Below are positions 7,691 through 11,703 of a stretch of DNA of 11,703 nt, in pieces. The DNA comes from MAG-121220-bin8 sp964433845 (lineage in GTDB: Bacteria > Bacteroidota > Bacteroidia > Flavobacteriales > Flavobacteriaceae), in the NCBI GenBank assembly GCA_964433845.1, contig CAYSTA010000042.1, positions 1 through 11,703 of the forward strand. Direction: 5' to 3'. The notes below the pieces were generated by a model. That model searched no databases. It had not been told where the DNA came from and saw nothing but the letters and a program-made list of their open reading frames with translations. The stretch's first letter is position 1; each line of letters starts with the position of its first letter. Position numbers and translations under genes: made by a program.

Positions 7691-8541
7691 CTGTATGCTT
7701 TACAAACTTGACGTGCTACACCTAAATGCTCAATTCCTAGTTCCACCACATCTCCATCTTCAAGATATCTTGGAGGATTCAATCCCAGACCGACACCAAA
7801 AGGAGTTCCTGTAGAGATTATATCGCCTGGGATTAAGGTCATGAATTGACTAATGTAACTAATAACTTGTTGGATGTTAAAAATAAAATCTGAGGTACTG
7901 CTATTTTGCATGATTTCACCATTTAGTTTAAGCCAAAGGTTTAGATTGTTTGGATTATCAATTTCTTCTGATGTAGCAATAAAAGGGCCTATTGGCGCAA
8001 AGGTATCGCAGCTTTTACCTTTTACCCATTGACCCGAACGTTCCAATTGAAATGTACGTTCACTTACATCGTTATGCAATACGTACCCCGCAACATATTT
8101 TAGTGCATCTTCTTCGTTAATATAGCTTGCTTTTTTTCCAATCACCACAGCCAATTCAACTTCCCAATCTGTTTTTAAACTTCCCTTAGGAATTACGATT
8201 GAATCATACGGACCAATAATTGCAGAACTTGATTTAAAAAAAAGGACAGGCTCTTCAGGGATATCCATTCCACTTTCAGCTGCATGTTTAGTATAGTTTA
8301 ATCCAACACATACAATTTTTGAGGGACGCGCAAGCGGTGCACCCAAACGAATTTCATCATCCACGATAGGGCATAAGTCATGATTTTTGTTTAGCCAGGT
8401 CTCTAATTTTTCTATTCCATTATTTCCAAAGAAATCTTCATTATAATCTGATATAAATGAGGAAACATCTATTTTGGTTCCGTTAGGTAGTAATATACCT
8501 GGTTTTTCTTTGTTTATTTCTCCAAATCTAATGAGTTTCAT
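7687..8541 (-). CDS. FAH-family hydrolase, probable 2,4-diketo-3-deoxy-L-fuconate hydrolase
   Basis: This 284-residue protein of the fumarylacetoacetate hydrolase family is predicted to cleave 2,4-diketo-3-deoxy-L-fuconate (identical to the rhamnonate-derived diketone) to pyruvate and L-lactate. An N-terminal domain of about 70 residues precedes the catalytic core, which begins at PSKIVCVGLNYTKHAAE (73-89). Divalent-metal ligands are E127 and E129 (DWEVELAVVIG) and D158 (LHNDVSER). KGKSCDTFAPIGP and STGTPFGVG with a following ED-G-D turn are family blocks. It starts 6 bases after the SDR stop and overlaps the lactonase start. Other FAH-family enzymes act on homoprotocatechuate products, but no aromatic genes are nearby. 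Confidence 0.87.
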   Translation of the reverse strand: MKLIRFGEINKEKPGILLPNGTKIDVSSFISDYNEDFFGNNGIEKLETWLNKNHDLCPIVDDEIRLGAPLARPSKIVCVGLNYTKHAAESGMDIPEEPVLFFKSSSAIIGPYDSIVIPKGSLKTDWEVELAVVIGKKASYINEEDALKYVAGYVLHNDVSERTFQLERSGQWVKGKSCDTFAPIGPFIATSEEIDNPNNLNLWLKLNGEIMQNSSTSDFIFNIQQVISYISQFMTLIPGDIISTGTPFGVGLGLNPPRYLEDGDVVELGIEHLGVARQVCKAYR

Positions 8542-8547
8542 AATTTA

Positions 8548-9333
8548 TCATTTTGAGTTAAGTGTTACAAATCCCCCATCAATCACATAGTTTGAACCTG
8601 TAATAAAGCTAGCTTCATCAGCACATAAAAACAAAGCTAAATCTGCAATTTCTTGCGGTTTGCCCATACGGCCTATAGGTTGAGTTTTTGAAAGTTTTTC
8701 AAACATTTCAGCTTCTTTTCCAGGATAATTTTTATTAATAAAACCATCGACAAAAGGTGTATGAACACGTGCAGGAGATATACAATTGCAGCGAATGTTT
8801 TTGTCAATATAGTCTTTGGCAATGGAATAGGTCATAGTTAGAACTGCACCCTTTGTCATGGAATAAGCAAACCGATCAGTAATACCAACAGTTGATGCTA
8901 TTGAGGCCAAGTTTAAAATAACTCCACCATTGTTTTTTTTCATTTTAGGTATACATGCTTTTGTGCAATTGTACACACCTTTAATATTTATATTATATAA
9001 TCTATCCAGATCCTTTTCTTCACAAGATTCAATATTACCTACATGGGCCACACCAGCATTATTAACTAAAATATTGATTGGTATTGACTTTGAAATACGT
9101 TCTATAATTTTGGCGACTTGCTTATAGTTGGATATGTCACAATGGTGTGCTTCGGTTTTAAAACCTTGCTGATTAAGTTGGTCAGCTGTTTCTTGCGCAG
9201 ATTTTAGATCATAATCTAAAATGTGTACAAAAGCTCCTTGTTGAGCAAAGGTAGTAGCAATAGCTTTTCCGATTCCGCTACCTCCACCAGTGATTAGGGC
9301 GCCTTTGTTGTGTAATGAAAATTTTGAACTCAT
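8548..9333 (-). CDS. SDR, probable 2-keto-3-deoxy-L-fuconate dehydrogenase
   Basis: This classical short-chain dehydrogenase has 261 residues from the ATG at 9331-9333 (MSSKFSLHNKGALITGG). I prefer that start because it gives the normal distance to the Rossmann motif, has an A-rich leader and lies 10 bases past the upstream stop; an in-frame ATG at 9381 would add 16 residues and overlap the dehydratase. Elements are TGGGSGIG (15-22), D40 after the second strand (NAD preference), NNAG (91-94), N116, S144, Y157 and K161, so the full tetrad is present, unlike the other SDR of this operon. SPARVHTPFVDGFI and ITGSNYVIDGGF close the protein. It sits next to the diketo-acid hydrolase, which fits oxidation of the C4 hydroxyl of 2-keto-3-deoxy-L-fuconate. 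The assignment is by context plus general resemblance. Confidence 0.84.
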   Translation of the reverse strand: MSSKFSLHNKGALITGGGSGIGKAIATTFAQQGAFVHILDYDLKSAQETADQLNQQGFKTEAHHCDISNYKQVAKIIERISKSIPINILVNNAGVAHVGNIESCEEKDLDRLYNINIKGVYNCTKACIPKMKKNNGGVILNLASIASTVGITDRFAYSMTKGAVLTMTYSIAKDYIDKNIRCNCISPARVHTPFVDGFINKNYPGKEAEMFEKLSKTQPIGRMGKPQEIADLALFLCADEASFITGSNYVIDGGFVTLNSK

Positions 9334-9343
9334 TTTTTTTGTT

Positions 9344-11008
9344 TTAAAGTGATAAGCCTCTCTTCCAAGGGATAAAATCATTTTGATTCAATCTTCGGGC
9401 GTTAATTTCTATCTCTCCACTTGCTACTTTAACAATATATTCTAGCAGTTTTTCTCCACAACTTTCAATTGTAGCAACACCTTCAATAATAGTCCCAGTA
9501 TTAAAATCTATAATATCATTCATCTTATTGTAGAGACTTGTATTTGATGAAATCTTTACAACAGGTACTGCTGGGTTCCCAGTAGGTGTTCCTAGACCGG
9601 TTGTAAACAAAATAATATTTGCTCCAGAACCTACTAAGCCAGTTGTTGATTCTACATCATTACCAGGCGTACATAATAGATTTAAGCCGGAATTTATTAC
9701 TTGTTCAGTATAATCTAAAACATCAACAATAGGAGATGTACCTCCTTTTTTTGCTGCACCTGCTGATTTTATTGCATCTGTAACTAGACCATCTTTAATA
9801 TTACCAGGAGAAGGATTTGCAAAAAAGCCAGAACCTAAAGCATTAGCTTTTGCATCGTAGACACGCATTATTTTAGCGAATTTCTGAGCTTTAATTACAT
9901 CAACACAACGATTAATTAACTCTTGCTCAACTCCATTAAGTTCAGGAAATTCTGACAATACTGCTGACCCTCCTAAGCCAACAATAATGTCAGATACATA
10001 TCCTAAAGTTGGATTAGCAGAAATACCAGAAAACCCATCAGATCCTCCACATTCTAGCCCAATTGTCAATTTGCTTAATGGCGCTGGAGACCTAGAAACC
10101 TTATTGGCTTCAATCATACCGATAAATGTTTTTTTGATAGATTCGGAAATAAAATTACGTTCAGAAGAACTTTTATGTTGCTCCAAAAAGAAAACAGGTT
10201 TTTTCATATTAGGGGCAATTCTTTTTAAGGCCCGTTCCAAAATGCTGATCTGCGCATGCTGACAACCAAGACTAAGCACTGTAGCACCTGCTACATTTGG
10301 ATTGTTGATGTAGCCTGCAAGTAAATTGCATAACGCAACAGCATCTGATGTCGTGCCTCCACAACCCCCTTCGTGAGTTAAAAACTGAACACTATCTATA
10401 TTCGTAAATAGAGGGTTGTTTTTTTTTTCTTTAGTATTATATGAAATATCAATATCCAATAGATCATCTTTGGACCTTCCAGATTTGTATGCATCAATTA
10501 AGGGTTGTATGTCAAAAGTTTCTTTTTGGAAGCTTGAATAACCTAATCCTTCAAGCATAACTTTTTTTATTTCGCTAATATTTCTATTTTGACAAAAGAC
10601 TAAGGGTATGACAAGCCAATTGTTTTCAGTTCCAACTTTTCCGTCTTCTCTATGATAACCTAAAAAAGTATGATTTAAAAACTTAGATGTATCTGGTTTA
10701 TTCCAATTGTACTTTATACTATTTTCAGAAACAAAATACTCTTCAGTTTCATGAGTAATATTATTAGTGTTAATTGCTTGTCCTTTTAAAATATTTTTTT
10801 TTGCTCTTCCAACGACTAATCCATACATAATAATTTTCCCTCCTTTTGTCAAATTATGTGTTACTAACTTATGCTTAGCCTTTATATTTTCTTTAAGAAG
10901 AATTGAACCATTAGTGTACTCAATTAAATCTCCTTTTTGCAAATCAGTTAGCGCTACTAGAACATTGTCTTTAGGATGTATCTTAAGAATTTTTGTTTGT
11001 ATTGGCAT
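9344..11008 (-). CDS. UxaA-family sugar-acid dehydratase, inferred L-fuconate dehydratase
   Basis: This 554-residue protein has the altronate/galactarate dehydratase architecture. An N-terminal SAF domain (about 8-95, opening with IHPKDNVLVAL) is joined by GYHREDGKVGTENNWLVIP (117-135) to the large UxaA domain. Conserved Cys/His blocks that likely bind the metal are C139 (LVFCQNRN), HEGGCGG (212-218), LGCQHAQ (247-253) and ECGGSDGFSGISANP (319-333); the C-terminus is FIPWKRGLSL. In known members the reaction is loss of water from an aldonic or aldaric acid giving the 2-keto-3-deoxy acid. Here the only missing pathway step is L-fuconate dehydration, normally done by an enolase-superfamily FucD, so a fuconate role is inferred from context. 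It is the first gene of the operon. L-rhamnonate or L-galactonate are alternative substrates. Confidence 0.88.
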   Translation of the reverse strand: MPIQTKILKIHPKDNVLVALTDLQKGDLIEYTNGSILLKENIKAKHKLVTHNLTKGGKIIMYGLVVGRAKKNILKGQAINTNNITHETEEYFVSENSIKYNWNKPDTSKFLNHTFLGYHREDGKVGTENNWLVIPLVFCQNRNISEIKKVMLEGLGYSSFQKETFDIQPLIDAYKSGRSKDDLLDIDISYNTKEKKNNPLFTNIDSVQFLTHEGGCGGTTSDAVALCNLLAGYINNPNVAGATVLSLGCQHAQISILERALKRIAPNMKKPVFFLEQHKSSSERNFISESIKKTFIGMIEANKVSRSPAPLSKLTIGLECGGSDGFSGISANPTLGYVSDIIVGLGGSAVLSEFPELNGVEQELINRCVDVIKAQKFAKIMRVYDAKANALGSGFFANPSPGNIKDGLVTDAIKSAGAAKKGGTSPIVDVLDYTEQVINSGLNLLCTPGNDVESTTGLVGSGANIILFTTGLGTPTGNPAVPVVKISSNTSLYNKMNDIIDFNTGTIIEGVATIESCGEKLLEYIVKVASGEIEINARRLNQNDFIPWKRGLSL

Positions 11009-11026
11009 GAATTAGAGTTAGTATAA

Positions 11027-11057
11027 CAATATTAACCCTTTTCCACAGCATTGTCAA
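11027..11057 (-). promoter_or_regulatory. Candidate promoter of the fucose operon
   Basis: In the 66-base gap before the dehydratase gene the minus strand carries TTGACA (11052-11057), then 17 bases, then TAATATTG (11027-11034). It reads both as a sigma70-like -35/-10 pair and as a Bacteroidota TTG-N20-TAnnTTTG promoter with one mismatch. Transcription would start about 10-15 bases before the ATG at 11008, leaving a very short leader. No clear inverted-repeat operator is visible. The match is good for such a short AT-rich gap but is unproven; read-through from the right-edge genes is an alternative. Confidence 0.4.
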
Positions 11058-11074
11058 CTCCAAATTATTTCTTT

Positions 11075-11227
11075 TTATTTAGCTAATGAGACAAACCTAC
11101 CTTTTTTATCACGTCTTTTTTCAAGTTCTACAGTCTTTAAAAAATCTTTCTTGGTAAATCTTTTTCCGTTAACATATAAATGTTTTAGTCCAGATGGGAA
11201 TTCTATATCTAAAACATTTCTTTTCAT
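11075..11227 (-). CDS. Small basic protein of unknown function (50 aa)
   Basis: A closed frame of 50 codons runs from the ATG at 11225-11227 to a TAA at 11075-11077, with an in-frame stop two codons before the ATG fixing that start. The product begins MKRNVLDIEFPSGLKHLYVN and is rich in Lys/Arg, with a charged helix-prone second half (KKDFLKTVELEKRRDKK). It has no signal peptide or TM segment. I do not recognise a family. Support for it being real is its position: it fills the space between the 37-residue membrane protein gene (37 bases upstream) and the operon (66 bases downstream), in the same direction, with a mixed, non-low-complexity composition. Confidence 0.5.
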   Translation of the reverse strand: MKRNVLDIEFPSGLKHLYVNGKRFTKKDFLKTVELEKRRDKKGRFVSLAK

Positions 11228-11264
11228 GTGTTAAAAATCGGACATTTAAAATATGAATTATTTT

Positions 11265-11378
11265 TTAATCTCCTCCCCAGCTATCTTGAAAAAAAATACC
11301 TACACCAAGTTCTGCCCATAAATACAAAATCATCAAAATTATTAATACTATAAATATTGCTTTATAATTCCTAGACAT
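11265..11378 (-). CDS. Small single-pass membrane protein (37 aa)
   Basis: A 37-codon frame starts at the ATG at 11376-11378 and ends at a TAA at 11265-11267. The product has a short basic N-terminus (MSRNYK), a hydrophobic helix from about residue 7 to 21 (AIFIVLIILMILYLW), then AELGVGIFF and a polar Asp/Gly-rich tail (QDSWGGD). A WAELxVGIF-like end after one helix is a pattern I associate with tiny Bacteroidota membrane proteins, but I cannot name a family. Its start lies inside the end of the upstream CMD/AhpD-like gene (8-base overlap), so translation is probably coupled and the two products may act together. The positive-inside rule suggests the C-terminus faces the periplasm. Confidence 0.62.
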   Translation of the reverse strand: MSRNYKAIFIVLIILMILYLWAELGVGIFFQDSWGGD

Positions 11379-11703
11379 GTTTACCTTTTACCCATCCTGT
11401 TTTCTGTAAATATTTTTCAGCACTCTCTACAGCTCCTTCTTCAATAGAAGTTCCCATAGAATCATTCCATCGATTTAGATAACCAAACAAAGAAATTACA
11501 CCTGTAATTTCTACAATTTCACCTTCATCCCAATGCTTATGTAATTCTTGTATTATTGTCTTATCTACAGTATTAGGAACTTGTGAAGCAGCTAAAGAAA
11601 AATTTAGTGCGGCACGTTCAGCATCATTAAAAGAATCATGTGTTCTATAATTCCAAATATTATCTAATTGTTCTTGTTTTGCCCCATAACGTTCAGCTGC
11701 TCT
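11371..11703 (-). CDS. Carboxymuconolactone decarboxylase / AhpD-like family protein, C-terminal 110 residues (cut by window edge)
   Basis: The frame is open from the right window edge to a TAG at 11371-11373, giving 110 residues without a start codon in range. The fragment RAAERYGAKQEQLDNIW, DAERAALNFSLAASQVP, HWDEGEIVEITGVISLFGYL and NRWNDSMGT matches the second half of the CMD/AhpD fold (all-helical, often alkylhydroperoxidase-like or thiol-dependent). In this family the CxxC pair and its partner His lie just before the RAAERYGA helix, which would put them outside the window; no Cys is visible inside. Whether the enzyme has an intact redox centre therefore cannot be judged. Its stop overlaps the start of the 37-residue membrane protein gene. 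Confidence 0.8.
   Translation of the reverse strand, partial: RAAERYGAKQEQLDNIWNYRTHDSFNDAERAALNFSLAASQVPNTVDKTIIQELHKHWDEGEIVEITGVISLFGYLNRWNDSMGTSIEEGAVESAEKYLQKTGWVKGKHV

Noticed and set aside
9334..9381. Upstream ATG at 9381 as the start of the other SDR
   Set aside because: It lies inside the dehydratase gene and adds 16 residues ahead of the normal SDR start; the ATG at 9333 has an A-rich leader and normal spacing.
9987..10262. Plus-strand open frame inside the UxaA-family gene
   Set aside because: It is antisense to conserved dehydratase blocks and has no motif. The same holds for the plus-strand frames at 3829-4065, 5575-5769, 5988-6236, 6140-6421, 8930-9127 and 10767-11015.
10983..11051. 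22-codon minus-strand frame (ATG at 11051) as a leader peptide for the operon
   Set aside because: Its start lies within the promoter-like sequence and it overlaps the dehydratase start out of frame; it has no attenuator hairpin and no run of regulatory codons.
1..11703. Mobile element, defence system, CRISPR array or tRNA
   Set aside because: No transposase, integrase, repeat-spacer pattern, long inverted or direct repeats, or tRNA-like cloverleaf was found; the gene content is ordinary metabolism.

Overview
The window looks like chromosomal DNA from a Bacteroidota bacterium, most likely a (marine) Flavobacteriaceae member. The base composition is strongly AT-rich, genes are tightly packed with A-rich leaders and poor Shine-Dalgarno sequences, and one secreted protein ends its signal peptide in a 'YSQ'-type site typical of this phylum. 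Taxonomy is inferred from style and gene content only. I see no rRNA, tRNA, CRISPR array, insertion sequence or long repeat, and no gene-free stretch above 300 bases; the longest intergenic gap is 99 bases (648-746).

Left part (1-3208). On the minus strand there is the start of a DoxX-like membrane protein running off the left edge, preceded by a small secreted NTF2/SnoaL-like protein. Divergent from these, on the plus strand, is a two-gene unit: a membrane-anchored M19 (renal-type) dipeptidase and a 12-TM MFS transporter that apparently starts with TTG. This looks like a small peptide or amino-acid salvage pair.

Centre (3210-11008, minus strand). Eight co-directional, tightly spaced genes (gaps up to 48 bases, two ATGA overlaps) form a catabolic operon for 6-deoxy-L-sugars, best matching the non-phosphorylative L-fucose route. 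In transcription order they are: a UxaA/altronate-dehydratase-family enzyme (inferred L-fuconate dehydratase), an SDR (inferred 2-keto-3-deoxy-L-fuconate dehydrogenase), a fumarylacetoacetate-hydrolase-family enzyme (inferred 2,4-diketo-3-deoxy-L-fuconate hydrolase), an L-fuconolactonase-type amidohydrolase, an L-fucose-dehydrogenase-type SDR, a YiiL/RhaM-type mutarotase, an FMN-dependent L-lactate dehydrogenase and a FucP-type sugar:H+ symporter. Together they can import L-fucose, anomerise it, oxidise it to the lactone, open it to L-fuconate, dehydrate, oxidise and cleave it to pyruvate plus L-lactate, and oxidise the lactate to pyruvate. The usual enolase-superfamily fuconate dehydratase is absent and a UxaA-family protein stands in its place. 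The presumed L-fucose dehydrogenase has Asn where SDRs normally carry the catalytic Lys (YxxxN).

Right edge (11075-11703, minus strand). Just upstream of the operon lie the C-terminal part of a carboxymuconolactone-decarboxylase/AhpD-like protein, a 37-residue single-TM protein whose start overlaps its stop, and a 50-residue basic protein. The last two are short and easily missed. A promoter-like sequence lies in the 66-base gap before the operon. No transcriptional regulator is encoded in the window.
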